Shown one piece after another: positions 8,897 to 17,228 of a stretch of DNA of 64,000 nt (position 1 is its first letter; the number at the start of each line of letters is the position of its first letter). The stretch covers positions 372,001 to 436,000 of the forward strand of contig JASBRY010000008.1 of the NCBI GenBank assembly GCA_030149165.1, written 5' to 3'. Both the position numbers and the translations under genes were made by a program. Below the pieces are notes generated by a model, which saw only the letters and a program-made list of their open reading frames with translations, made no database searches and had not been told where the DNA came from. This DNA is from Phycisphaerales bacterium (GTDB taxonomy: Bacteria; Planctomycetota; Phycisphaerae; Phycisphaerales; UBA1924).

Positions 8897-9733
8897 TTAG
8901 GGGTTCATCCTTCGATTGACCACCCAATGCGTGTTCTCTAGAGCCTTTCCAAAGGCTAATAGGGCGAATCCGACGCATCCGATCGCGGCGATAATGCGGA
9001 AATGGGCGTTGTAGACACTCGCGGCTTGTCCGGTCACGCTCCGATCCGCGGTGATCTCCAGGATCCCTGTGATCGGAGAGAGCATCCATCCGAGGTTCGC
9101 GTGTGCTGGTCCAATCGCAGCGCCTTTGAGGGAGAGCATCTCGATGAGTGGTCCGATGCTGATGATGAGCAAAGCCGAAAGCATCGCGAGAGCACGGGTG
9201 TATTGAGGTTTAGACGAACTCGCGATGAGGATTGATCCGATCGCGATGGTCCCTGCGATCAGCAGCGCCCACGCGGTTGTGTGGAGCACGAGCGCGAGGA
9301 CGACTTCTCCGGACCATCCGCCGAGAACGATTAATCTTTGCGGCCAGAGTACGGCTTGGAGTGGGATGAGCAGTACAACCATGTCTCGCAAAGATGCGGC
9401 AACAATGCTTGGGCGAGCGATACGCTGGGAGAATCGGATCATTGGCCAAAGCACGCTCATCCCGATGGTGACGATGATGAGCATCTGCTGCGCTGCGGGG
9501 CGTGAAACTGATGGGGAGACGCTGTATCCGCTCGCGAGACTTGTGAACATTAGTGCCGTGGTTGTGAGCAGGAAGATCATCCAGAGCAACGCAAAGACTC
9601 TGGGTTCACCTTTGCGATGGGACCAATCGATCAGATCTCCGGGCGGTTCTTTCCCGAACAGATCGCGCTCACGCTGAACTGGTTGAGGCGCGGGGAATGG
9701 GTATGGACCATGATCGAGGGGTTGATCACTCAC
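8897..9733 (-). CDS. Uncharacterised multi-pass membrane protein
   Basis: I do not recognise this 278-residue protein. The first 45 residues are soluble and Pro-rich, followed by about seven hydrophobic segments, for example FALLWMIFLLTTTALMF, MLIIVTIGMSVLW and VVLALVLHTTAWALLIAG. No binding or catalytic motif is evident. It is downstream of the ftsQ-like gene in the same direction (43-bp gap), at the end of the murC-murB-ddl group, so a co-transcribed envelope protein is possible but not shown. Confidence 0.6.
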   Translation of the reverse strand: MSDQPLDHGPYPFPAPQPVQRERDLFGKEPPGDLIDWSHRKGEPRVFALLWMIFLLTTTALMFTSLASGYSVSPSVSRPAAQQMLIIVTIGMSVLWPMIRFSQRIARPSIVAASLRDMVVLLIPLQAVLWPQRLIVLGGWSGEVVLALVLHTTAWALLIAGTIAIGSILIASSSKPQYTRALAMLSALLIISIGPLIEMLSLKGAAIGPAHANLGWMLSPITGILEITADRSVTGQAASVYNAHFRIIAAIGCVGFALLAFGKALENTHWVVNRRMNP

Positions 9734-9776
9734 AGGGAAGGGTACGCATAGGCGATTCGGAGAGTTCTCTGATCAA

Positions 9777-10637
9777 TCAGCCCTCATGGCGCTGCATCGT
9801 GATTTCAGGGCCTCGGATATCGAGGATCATCGCGCCGGCATCGATTCTTCCGGTGCTGTTGAGCAGCGAAATCAGGCGTTCGATCTTGACTGACGAAGGC
9901 ATCTCGGCGGGACGCGAGCGTCCTGGACCGCCTCCGAAGAGGACTCTCGCGTCATTGTCTGTAAGGAGTTGGAGGATGCCGTGCTCTCGTTTGGTTCCCA
10001 GATCGATCCCGACGACTTGGTTGTGGAGGTTGTGCTTCTGGAGTTCCACGAGCAGGTTGAGTGCATCGCGGATCTCCGGCTCGTCCCAGTTGTTCCCTGT
10101 GCCGGGATGCGGGAGCGCGGGGTTGTGGATCACGAACTGGTTTGATTCATCGTGCGGATAATCGAGCGGGAGGACATGCGATTGGAAGTCGATGAGGTAA
10201 TCGCGATCGCCGCTGCGAACCACGGCGGCAGGTATGCGCCATTCGGCTTCGATGATGATGGAGCCTTGGTCAGTCCAGCGTGCTTCGGGTGTGGTGTTGA
10301 CCCAACCAGTTGAAGCAAGGGCTTTGGACGCGTTGTGGAGCGGGTGCCAGCTCAGTGCTTTGGTCCCAGCAACAGATGCTTGCACGAGGCGCTCGATGCG
10401 ATCACGCTCTGAGATCGGCATCCAGATATGTCCAGATGAATCGGTCCCCCAGTTGATCTGGATGGTCGGATCGGTGTTGGTGATGTGCTGAGCGGCGCGC
10501 TCGTCCACGGCTTTGATGCCCATCCCGGCGCTCACGAAGACGCCGGCTGCGCCGAGGACGATCGCACTGGTGATCGCGATGCGTTTGTTGCGTGCGACTG
10601 CTTCGGGGTCCTTCTTCTTTTTCTTTTTCGCGGCCAT
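9777..10637 (-). CDS. Putative FtsQ/DivIB-like cell division protein
   Basis: The 286-residue protein has a Lys-rich cytoplasmic start (AAKKKKKKDPEAV), one membrane helix (residues about 20-42) and a periplasmic domain whose central part (TPEARWTDQGSIIIEAEWRIPAAVV, then DRDYLIDFQSHVLP) resembles the FtsQ beta domain, where cognate proteins read a hydrophobic strand followed by V/YLID. No clear POTRA repeat could be confirmed. The strongest reason is position: murC-murB-ddl-ftsQ is the classic dcw order, and this gene follows ddl by 20 bp. FtsQ links FtsL/FtsB and FtsI/W in the divisome. Confidence 0.6.
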   Translation of the reverse strand: MAAKKKKKKDPEAVARNKRIAITSAIVLGAAGVFVSAGMGIKAVDERAAQHITNTDPTIQINWGTDSSGHIWMPISERDRIERLVQASVAGTKALSWHPLHNASKALASTGWVNTTPEARWTDQGSIIIEAEWRIPAAVVRSGDRDYLIDFQSHVLPLDYPHDESNQFVIHNPALPHPGTGNNWDEPEIRDALNLLVELQKHNLHNQVVGIDLGTKREHGILQLLTDNDARVLFGGGPGRSRPAEMPSSVKIERLISLLNSTGRIDAGAMILDIRGPEITMQRHEG

Positions 10638-10657
10638 GCGTGTCTCTCGTTGGTCGG

Positions 10658-11611
10658 TTACGAACTGGGAATCGGTTGGTGCGATCGGATCGCGGCGTTG
10701 ACGAGGTGCTCGCAGAGCTGAGGCATCGGGAGTCCGCTCGCGGCTGCGGCTTTGGGGAGCAGCGAGGACGCGGTGAATCCCGGCATGGTGTTGGCTTCGA
10801 GGAGCCAGGGATTCCCGGATGCGTCGAGCATGAAATCGACACGCGCCAGATGACGCACACCGATCCGTTTACACAATGACAACGACCACGATTGGAGGTC
10901 GCTGACGAGATCATCGGCTAGATCGGGGTTTACGGTGTAGATCGTGTCGTTGCGTTCGTATTTCGCTTGGTAGTCGTAGATCCCTGAAGCGGGCGCGATC
11001 TCGATCACTGGGAGTGCTTTGAGGTTGCCCGATCCATCGTCGATGACGGAGACCGTGAGTTCTCTCGCACTCGTGATCATCGGTTCGATCATCGAAACTT
11101 GTTGTTGATCCGATGCTTTAATCGCTCCGAGTGCGTTGATCCAGTCTTGATGGCTGTGACAGATGTAGAGACCGCACGATGAGCCATCGGCGACTGGCTT
11201 GATCACGAGTGGTGTGTCAATTGGTTGGACGGCTTCGTGCGGATCGCTGTATGAGGACGGATCGAGGATAGCGGCGGGTTTGGTTGGGATGTTGAGGTTC
11301 GCGGCGAGGAGTTTGGTCGCCATCTTGTCCATCGCGATGCGGGCGGCGATTGCTCTGCATCCAACGAATGGTCGTTTGGTGCGTTCTAGGCGCTGTTGGA
11401 GTTGGCCACCTTCTCCGAATCGGCCGTGGAGGACAGGGAAGATGACCTCGGCATTCCATTCGTTGATCTCATCGACGCTTGGTTCATCGACGATGAGCAA
11501 CTCCGCTTTGAGTCCCGCTTCCAGGCATCCTTGATGGACGCCTGTCGCGCTCTCGATCGAGACTTCACGCTCGGCGTCCAGGCCGCCTCCGAGTACGAGG
11601 ACGCTGGTCAT
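10658..11611 (-). CDS. ddl: D-alanine--D-alanine ligase
   Basis: The 317-residue ATP-grasp enzyme joins two D-Ala for peptidoglycan. Visible motifs are the N-terminal GGGLDAEREVSIESA loop, the HGRFGEGGQLQ region near residue 60, the ATP-binding KPVADGSSCGLY near residue 135, and the Mg/phosphate part RVDFMLDASGNPWLLEANTMPGF near residue 265, all Ddl signatures. Its start overlaps the stop of murB by 4 bp (ATGA), so the genes are coupled. Length is normal for the family. Confidence 0.96.
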   Translation of the reverse strand: MTSVLVLGGGLDAEREVSIESATGVHQGCLEAGLKAELLIVDEPSVDEINEWNAEVIFPVLHGRFGEGGQLQQRLERTKRPFVGCRAIAARIAMDKMATKLLAANLNIPTKPAAILDPSSYSDPHEAVQPIDTPLVIKPVADGSSCGLYICHSHQDWINALGAIKASDQQQVSMIEPMITSARELTVSVIDDGSGNLKALPVIEIAPASGIYDYQAKYERNDTIYTVNPDLADDLVSDLQSWSLSLCKRIGVRHLARVDFMLDASGNPWLLEANTMPGFTASSLLPKAAAASGLPMPQLCEHLVNAAIRSHQPIPSS

Positions 11612-12534
11612 TGTGAGACCTCCTTATCGCGCGTCCATATCACAACCTCGTTGTCGAGCTCAACTCCGAAGTGGTCGCGGACCCGATCCTGGACTTGCTT
11701 CATCAGCGTGATGACATCGCGAGCGCGAGCATCGGGAGTGGTGGTGATGAAGTTCGCATGGAGATCGGAGACCAAGGCGCCGTTGTGCTGCATCCCTTTG
11801 CATCCGGCGCGGTCGATGAGCATCCCGGCACTCACGCGATCTCCGGCGTTCCCGATGGATTCGATTTCGGCGGTGAGTGTCGGGTTTTTGAACGCACATC
11901 CAGCGGACTTGGCGCTCATGGGTTGTGAATCCGTCTTGTACTTCATGCACTCAGCGAGCTCTTGCTTGAGAGCGTTGGTGTCTGCACTTTCCAAACAGAA
12001 CACAGCGGAACACACGAGCAGATGGTTCAATCCTGAATGGCGATAACTGAAGTCGATGTCGGACTTGCTCAGCTCATGCATGCGTCCCGCTCGGTCCATC
12101 GCGTGAACAGCGACGAGATGGTCTGAGATTGTTCCGAACCTTCCTCCGGCGTTCATGATGACCGCACCGCCGATGGTTGCTGGGAATCCGGCGAGTCCCT
12201 GGAGTCCGGACAATCCCGCATTGACCGTCTGTGTGATGAGTCTCGGGAGTGCGACTCCAGCGCCAGCACGAACGATCCCGGTTGATGGATCGATATCGAC
12301 AGTCTTGAATCCATCGGACTGCATCGAAACGACGAGGTGATCCATCCCACTGTCGTCGACGAGCAGGTTGGCGCCCTCACCGAGTATTTTGCACTCATCA
12401 TCGAGTTCAAGGCATTGCATCAACTGTTCGATGGAATCTGGACGCGCGAGACGATCAGCGCGCCCTCCGATGCGGAACCATGTCGAGATCGGCGCGTCGT
12501 GCTCGATCTGCAAGCTGTCGGTGCGCGTCGTCAT
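11608..12534 (-). CDS. murB: UDP-N-acetylmuramate dehydrogenase
   Basis: MurB reduces UDP-GlcNAc-enolpyruvate to UDP-MurNAc with FAD and NADPH. I place the start at the ATG at 12534 rather than the ORF start at 12621, because it forms an ATGA overlap with the murC stop and the upstream part is a murC shadow. The resulting 308 residues show TWFRIGGRADRLARP, GEGANLLVDDSG, GLSGLQGLAGFPATIGGAVIMNAGG (FAD site) and the SYRHSGL substrate region, as in MurB. The catalytic acid and Cys/Ser arrangement near AGCAFKNP fits a type I enzyme. Confidence 0.96.
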   Translation of the reverse strand: MTTRTDSLQIEHDAPISTWFRIGGRADRLARPDSIEQLMQCLELDDECKILGEGANLLVDDSGMDHLVVSMQSDGFKTVDIDPSTGIVRAGAGVALPRLITQTVNAGLSGLQGLAGFPATIGGAVIMNAGGRFGTISDHLVAVHAMDRAGRMHELSKSDIDFSYRHSGLNHLLVCSAVFCLESADTNALKQELAECMKYKTDSQPMSAKSAGCAFKNPTLTAEIESIGNAGDRVSAGMLIDRAGCKGMQHNGALVSDLHANFITTTPDARARDVITLMKQVQDRVRDHFGVELDNEVVIWTRDKEVSQ

Positions 12535-14072
12535 CGGTCGATTCCTGCATCGAGGAACCCTTGTCCGACTTGCCAGACCGGTCCGGCGCCCATGACCACC
12601 AGGAGGTCTCCCGGCCTGCACATATTCTCGAGCTGCTCGATGATCGCTTCGAATGGATACAAGTGCATCGCTTTGACATCACGAGCGCGGAGCCGATCGA
12701 CCAAGTCCGATGAGTTGACCTTGTGGCGTTCCGCTTCCGAGTCGCGCACAAAGTAGATGTGTGGCACAATGACCACATCCGCGTGCTCAAAGCTCGTCGC
12801 GAACTCATCGAGGAGGAAGCGTGTGCGCGAGTGTTGGTGTGGTTGAAAGACGCAGATGAGTCGTCCGTCGTGCTTCGAGGGGTCTTGATCCATGCGCAGG
12901 GCGCGGAGGGTTGCGTCGATTTCGGTTGGGTGATGCCCGTAGTCGTCGATGACCTTGACACCGTTCCGGCTACCAAGCAGTTGGAGTCTGCGATCAAGTC
13001 CGCTGAACGCATTGAAGGACTGCGCGAGCAGGTCGGGATCCCCTCCGACGGATCGTCCCAGTGCAAACGCGACGGCGGAGTTCATCGCGTTGTGCTCACC
13101 AGGCAGCGAGAGATTCCAGGAATGTGTTTGCCCATCGGGGGATTGGACAGTGGTGATGCCGTCCTGGTATCCGACAACCCAATCAGCGCCTGGATTGAAT
13201 CCGATGGTTTCGATGTCGCACTTGAGACCGGCGGTGACTTCTCGTCGGAACGCGCCGTCGTGTCCGATGATCAGCTTCCCGCCTTGCTCAGCATTGGGGA
13301 TGAGCTGTGCGAACTGTGCGAAGGATTCGACGACCGCGTCGAGCGAGCCGTAGATATCGAGGTGGTCCGCTTCGATGGAACTGATGGACGCGACGGTTGG
13401 TCGGAGGTTGTGGAATGAGCGATTGAACTCGCACGCTTCGGCGAGGAGGATCCCAGGCTTGCCCCCCCACTCATCGTGTGCGAACTCTGCCGGGATTACT
13501 CCGCTCCCTACTCGGCATCCAACTCGATTGGTGGGAGGATTGAGTGCGCCTTTTTCGAGCTGCTGGCAGGTTGCTCCGACGATGACCGATGGATCCAGTT
13601 TCGCGTCTGTCAGGGCGCATCCGAGCATCGCGGTGGTCGTGGATTTGCCGTGGGTTCCGGCGATCGCGACACCGGTGCGTCCGGTCATGCACGCGCCCAG
13701 TGCTTCTGGATATGAAAGGACAGACAGTCCACGATTGGTCGCTTCGATGACCATTGGATGTTCTGGTCGAACAGCGGCGGATGCGAGAACAACATCGATG
13801 TCTTCTGGGAGTGCATCAGCGGATTCGTCGAAGCTGACACTGATCTTGATGTCCTTAAGTGCTTCAGTGACCGGCGATGGGGTGGAATCACATCCTTGCA
13901 CATGCATTCCGGCGCCGCTGAGCATGCGAGCGAGCGCGGACATGCCGCACCCTCCGATCCCGATCATGTACGGCGAGGAACCTCCGATCGAGAATCCCGG
14001 CGTGGAGGATTGGTGTGATCGAGCGTGATCGCTGGAAGTGCCGGAGATTGGGGAGGAATCGCGGGTCATCAT
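12531..14072 (-). CDS. murC: UDP-N-acetylmuramate--L-alanine ligase
   Basis: The 513-residue ligase adds L-Ala to UDP-MurNAc. It has the N-terminal Rossmann motif MIGIGGCGMSALARML (near residue 35), the ATP P-loop GTHGKSTTTAML (about residue 138), the central EACEFNRSFHNL and the C-terminal DDYGHHPTEI. The first 30 residues are Ser-rich and beyond the usual start, so initiation could be internal; no better start is visible. It is the first gene of the murC-murB-ddl-ftsQ-like run. Confidence 0.96.
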   Translation of the reverse strand: MMTRDSSPISGTSSDHARSHQSSTPGFSIGGSSPYMIGIGGCGMSALARMLSGAGMHVQGCDSTPSPVTEALKDIKISVSFDESADALPEDIDVVLASAAVRPEHPMVIEATNRGLSVLSYPEALGACMTGRTGVAIAGTHGKSTTTAMLGCALTDAKLDPSVIVGATCQQLEKGALNPPTNRVGCRVGSGVIPAEFAHDEWGGKPGILLAEACEFNRSFHNLRPTVASISSIEADHLDIYGSLDAVVESFAQFAQLIPNAEQGGKLIIGHDGAFRREVTAGLKCDIETIGFNPGADWVVGYQDGITTVQSPDGQTHSWNLSLPGEHNAMNSAVAFALGRSVGGDPDLLAQSFNAFSGLDRRLQLLGSRNGVKVIDDYGHHPTEIDATLRALRMDQDPSKHDGRLICVFQPHQHSRTRFLLDEFATSFEHADVVIVPHIYFVRDSEAERHKVNSSDLVDRLRARDVKAMHLYPFEAIIEQLENMCRPGDLLVVMGAGPVWQVGQGFLDAGIDR

Positions 14073-14136
14073 GGGACAATATATCGACCATCTGGACGAT
14101 ATGACATGACTGTGTGATGGTTTGAGGTGAATTGGA

Positions 14137-15384
14137 TTACGCCGGAGGGGTAAGAGCAGTTGGACCGAGCGTTTGAATGGTCAAAGTCCCGAGCTCGCGA
14201 CGCTGGAGGTAGTTGTTGAAGTCATCCAGATTGATTGAATCGATCTGATCGATGATCTGTGAGAGTGTGCGAGGGTTGTTGCGTTTGACAATGTCCGCGA
14301 CGAGTGCTTCGGATCGAGCGCCAGTGGATTCACCACTGAAGATGACTCGGCTCTTGAGTCCGATCTTGGCGCGATCGAACTCCTGCTGTGTGACATCCCC
14401 AGCCTTGAGTGCTTCGAGTTGTTCGTGAAGGACATCGAGCGATTCCTGAGCACGCTCTGGGGTGGTCCCGACATAGCTCGTGACGAGTCCATGTTCACGC
14501 TCGGCGCGATAGCTCGCGGATACGGAATAACACAGTCCTCGCTTCTCGCGGACTTCAGTGAAGAGCCGTCCAGACATCCCTCCGGACAACACGCTCACGG
14601 CGAGCTGCTCGTTCATTTCGTCATCGTGTCCTGCATGAGGCGCGTCGTTGACGATGATGACCTGGACTTGATTCGTGTCATCGGTTTCGTGCGCATACCC
14701 CCGCGTTGCGCCGGATGAGATCTTGGGTAATGGCGCCGATCCAGACCAGTTTCCGAAATGCTGCTCGATGTGCTTGACTGCTTGATCCGGATCGATGGAT
14801 CCCGCGATCCCGATGATGGCGCCTTTGGGTTTGTTGTGCTGATTCCACCAATCGCGCGTCGCGTCTGCGGTTAGGGATTTGAGGGAGGATTCGGTGCCGT
14901 AGGTGCTGCGGTTGTACGGATCGGGGAGGTGACGAGCACGCGCGGCGAGCACGGCCCGTTGCTGCGGATCATCAGCGAGCGAGGCCAGCGCGTGCTGCGC
15001 CATCACACGCGATGCCTCGAATGCAGCATCATTCATCGATGGGTTGAGCGCCATATCCGCAACGAGTGGGATCGCTTCATCGAAGCGTGCTCCCAGTGTG
15101 GTCATTGAGATTGCTGTCGATCGTGATCCTGCGGAGCTGTCGCGAACAGCTCCGGCGAGATCGAAATCGTCTGCTTGTTGTTGTGAAGTTCGTGATGTTG
15201 TGCCGCGCAGTAAAAGTTCGGCGCAGACACTCGCGATACCCAACTGGGAAATTTCTTGGTGGATAACTCCAGAAGGGATAACCAAACGCAAAGAAACCGA
15301 TTGCATCGATTCGATGGGTTGCACGGCGATGCGCAAGCCGTTGTCGAGTGTTGTTTGCATGATCTGGTCGTGTGTTGTTGTCAT
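14137..15384 (-). CDS. M16 (insulinase) family protein lacking the zinc site
   Basis: The 415-residue protein has the M16 two-domain fold pattern: the N-terminal TLDNGLRIAVQPIE start, the central GTRESS-like region YGTESSLKSL and the R/Y motif EKRGLCYSVSASYR near residue 290. In active M16 peptidases the sequence after the first strand reads HxxEH (AHFLEHM); here it reads ASVCAELLLRGT, so all three key residues are replaced. It is therefore probably a non-catalytic M16 partner, like the beta subunit of mitochondrial processing peptidase. No active M16 partner lies beside it. It reads toward murC with a 64-bp gap. Confidence 0.85.
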   Translation of the reverse strand: MTTTHDQIMQTTLDNGLRIAVQPIESMQSVSLRLVIPSGVIHQEISQLGIASVCAELLLRGTTSRTSQQQADDFDLAGAVRDSSAGSRSTAISMTTLGARFDEAIPLVADMALNPSMNDAAFEASRVMAQHALASLADDPQQRAVLAARARHLPDPYNRSTYGTESSLKSLTADATRDWWNQHNKPKGAIIGIAGSIDPDQAVKHIEQHFGNWSGSAPLPKISSGATRGYAHETDDTNQVQVIIVNDAPHAGHDDEMNEQLAVSVLSGGMSGRLFTEVREKRGLCYSVSASYRAEREHGLVTSYVGTTPERAQESLDVLHEQLEALKAGDVTQQEFDRAKIGLKSRVIFSGESTGARSEALVADIVKRNNPRTLSQIIDQIDSINLDDFNNYLQRRELGTLTIQTLGPTALTPPA

Positions 15385-15938
15385 CGTGCACCTGTTCTGT
15401 GATTCAACGCGTTTGGTGTTTCAGCGGAGTGATTCTTCACTTCAAACGGTACAAATTCCCAATGAAGCACAAAATCAGGTGCCCGAACTTTCGCGAATTG
15501 CATTCAAATGCGCGTCGAACTGCGTCGATCTTGATGGGTTTCGTGTTTTTTTGCCAATCACAGTTTGTTTGATCATTTTGAACGATCTGAATCACGGTTT
15601 CCGATGCCAATGCGCTGATCGCGAACAAAGTTTTGCAGCACTGAACCGAACAAACTTCAGCGCGCGCATCATGTTGGAAATGTTGAACTTTGTGCTGACG
15701 GAGCGCGAAATGAATAACGCAGCAGCGCGAATGGTTTGACAAACTTGAAAAAAAGCGCAGTGTGCGCGACATTCTTGTATGATTTGTATGAGTGAAGTGT
15801 GTGTTGTTGGCGCTGTTCACTCAAGTCGTCGACCTTCTGGCTCCGATGAGTCTGGTAAGTGTCAATAACGGTATGTGGGCCCGATCTCGAACACTCGGCT
15901 CCACAACACAGCATTTGGGTTCGAAACGGAGAGCCGAC
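15385..15938. other. Divergent intergenic region between the M16 gene and the histone-like gene
   Basis: This 554-bp stretch is clearly AT-richer than its neighbours and has only short shadow ORFs. It contains TTGACA at 15736-15741, an inverted repeat GCGCA-GTG-TGCGC at 15755-15767 and TATGAT at 15778-15783, but these do not line up as a standard sigma-70 promoter. A long untranslated leader before the gene at 15939 is possible. Confidence 0.5.
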
Positions 15939-16385
15939 ATGGCTAAGAAAAAAGCAACTCGAAAAAAAACGACTCGCAAAAAAGCAACCCGTAAAAAGGT
16001 AGCGAAGAAAGCAACCCGCAAGAAAGCAACCAAGAAGAAAGCGACTCGCAAGAAGGCTGCTAAGAAGGCAACACGCAAGAAAGCAACCAAGAAGAAAGCA
16101 ACCCGTAAGAAGGCTGCGAAGAAGACCACTCGCAAGAAAGCGACCAAGAAGAAAGCTACTCGCAAGAAGACCGCGAAGAAGGCTACTAAGAAGAAGGCCA
16201 CTCGCAAGAAGGCCACTCGCAAGAAGGCCACCAAGAAGAAAGCTACACGCAAAAAAGCGACCAAGAAGAAGGCTACACGCAAGAAGGCAGCAAAGAAGGC
16301 CACTAAGAAAAAAGCTACACGCAAGAAAGCTGCAAAGAAGACCACCAAGCGTAAAGCGACACGCCGCAAGGCAACTCGCCGGTGA
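15939..16385 (+). CDS. Histone H1-like Lys/Ala-rich DNA-binding protein
   Basis: The ORF is open from 15792, but the protein proper begins at the ATG at 15939, with GGAGAG just upstream. Its 148 residues are almost entirely tandem KKATRKK, KKATKKK and KKAAKK units, with Lys, Ala, Thr and Arg making up nearly the whole protein, and a final TTKRKATRRKATRR. This composition is that of bacterial H1/HctB-like proteins found in Planctomycetes and Chlamydiae, which bind and condense DNA. The synonymous codons vary from repeat to repeat, so selection is on protein composition. It is followed by a strong terminator. Confidence 0.9.
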   Translation: MAKKKATRKKTTRKKATRKKVAKKATRKKATKKKATRKKAAKKATRKKATKKKATRKKAAKKTTRKKATKKKATRKKTAKKATKKKATRKKATRKKATKKKATRKKATKKKATRKKAAKKATKKKATRKKAAKKTTKRKATRRKATRR

Positions 16386-16442
16386 TCCTCGTGGGGATTG
16401 ATCGCAAATGATCGATTCCGAGTAGAATTCCAATGCCGTTCA

Positions 16443-16474
16443 CGGAGCCGATCTCATGATCGGCTCCGTTTTTT
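16443..16474 (+). terminator. Rho-independent terminator after the histone-like gene
   Basis: A perfect 11-bp stem, CGGAGCCGATC-TCAT-GATCGGCTCCG (16443-16468), is followed by six T residues. It closes the gene at 15939-16385 and lies just before the convergent gene at 16491. Confidence 0.93.
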
Positions 16475-16490
16475 ATGCCATACCCAGCGC

Positions 16491-16976
16491 TCAAGCCGCT
16501 GGTGGTCGGCTCAGGAAACGATTCATCATCTCTGAGTCCACTCCATCCATCGGATAGTGGATCGAGAGTCCCGTCTCAAGCGACTGGTGATCACAGATCA
16601 CAAACGAGCAGGGCTCCTCAACGCGCCATCCGACGAATCGGAGCGCTCGAGCGAGACACTCGATCGAGGTGGCGCAGACGATCCCGTCTTGATGGCGTTC
16701 GACTGGGATGAACCCGAACTGCCAGGCTTGTCGGCTGGTGATCACGGAACGGATGTCTTCATCGATCTCGATCGAGCATGGATTAATGCGAGGTGAGATC
16801 ATCGCGAACTGCACGGCCCACGCGTGCTCGATCACTCCTGGATCGATCCCGAACATCTCCTCGGCGAGTAATCCGAATGGTCTTGGGTTGGATTCTTGTT
16901 CTTTGACGACCTGATCGCATTGATCGGGGGTGAGGACGCCGTATTGAACGAGGAGATCGCCGAGCCGTAGTGCCAT
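16491..16976 (-). CDS. GspE/PilB N-terminal (MshEN-like) domain protein
   Basis: I place the start at the ATG at 16976 (MALRLGDLLV); the ORF track adds 11 residues. The 161-residue product begins with LRLGDLLVQYGVLTPDQCDQVVKEQ and GLLAEEMFGIDPGVIEHAWAVQFA, the repeated helical pattern of the MshEN domain (L-G-LLv..G-t..Ql..al..Q) that binds c-di-GMP in type II secretion and pilus ATPases. No ATPase domain follows, so this is a stand-alone version. A sensor or adaptor role is inference only. Confidence 0.6.
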   Translation of the reverse strand: MALRLGDLLVQYGVLTPDQCDQVVKEQESNPRPFGLLAEEMFGIDPGVIEHAWAVQFAMISPRINPCSIEIDEDIRSVITSRQAWQFGFIPVERHQDGIVCATSIECLARALRFVGWRVEEPCSFVICDHQSLETGLSIHYPMDGVDSEMMNRFLSRPPAA

Positions 16977-17228
16977 GATTGGTGCTCCAGGGCGTCGTCG
17001 TTTGACCACGCCGGGTGTGACTGCGTTCCAGAACAGGAACGATGTGATGCCACAGGATCGACGCGTCAGTGACTCATATGGATCAATGCATGCTCATTTT
17101 GCGCGTTTGGGTCGTATTGGGCGTCGCTGCTGTACTGCCCGGAGTAAGCGAACATGCATCTCACAATCATTGCGGGATTGGTTTGCACACTTGGGATTTG
17201 TAATCCGCGCCAGCGCCGATAATTCCGT

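Noticed and set aside
15736-15783. Sigma-70 promoter for the histone-like gene (TTGACA and TATGAT)
   Set aside because: The boxes are 36 bp apart, far from the usual 17.
15669-16433. Long Leu/Val/Ala-rich ORFs on the minus strand opposite the histone-like gene
   Set aside because: They are shadows of the KKATRKK repeats and have no start, domain or context.
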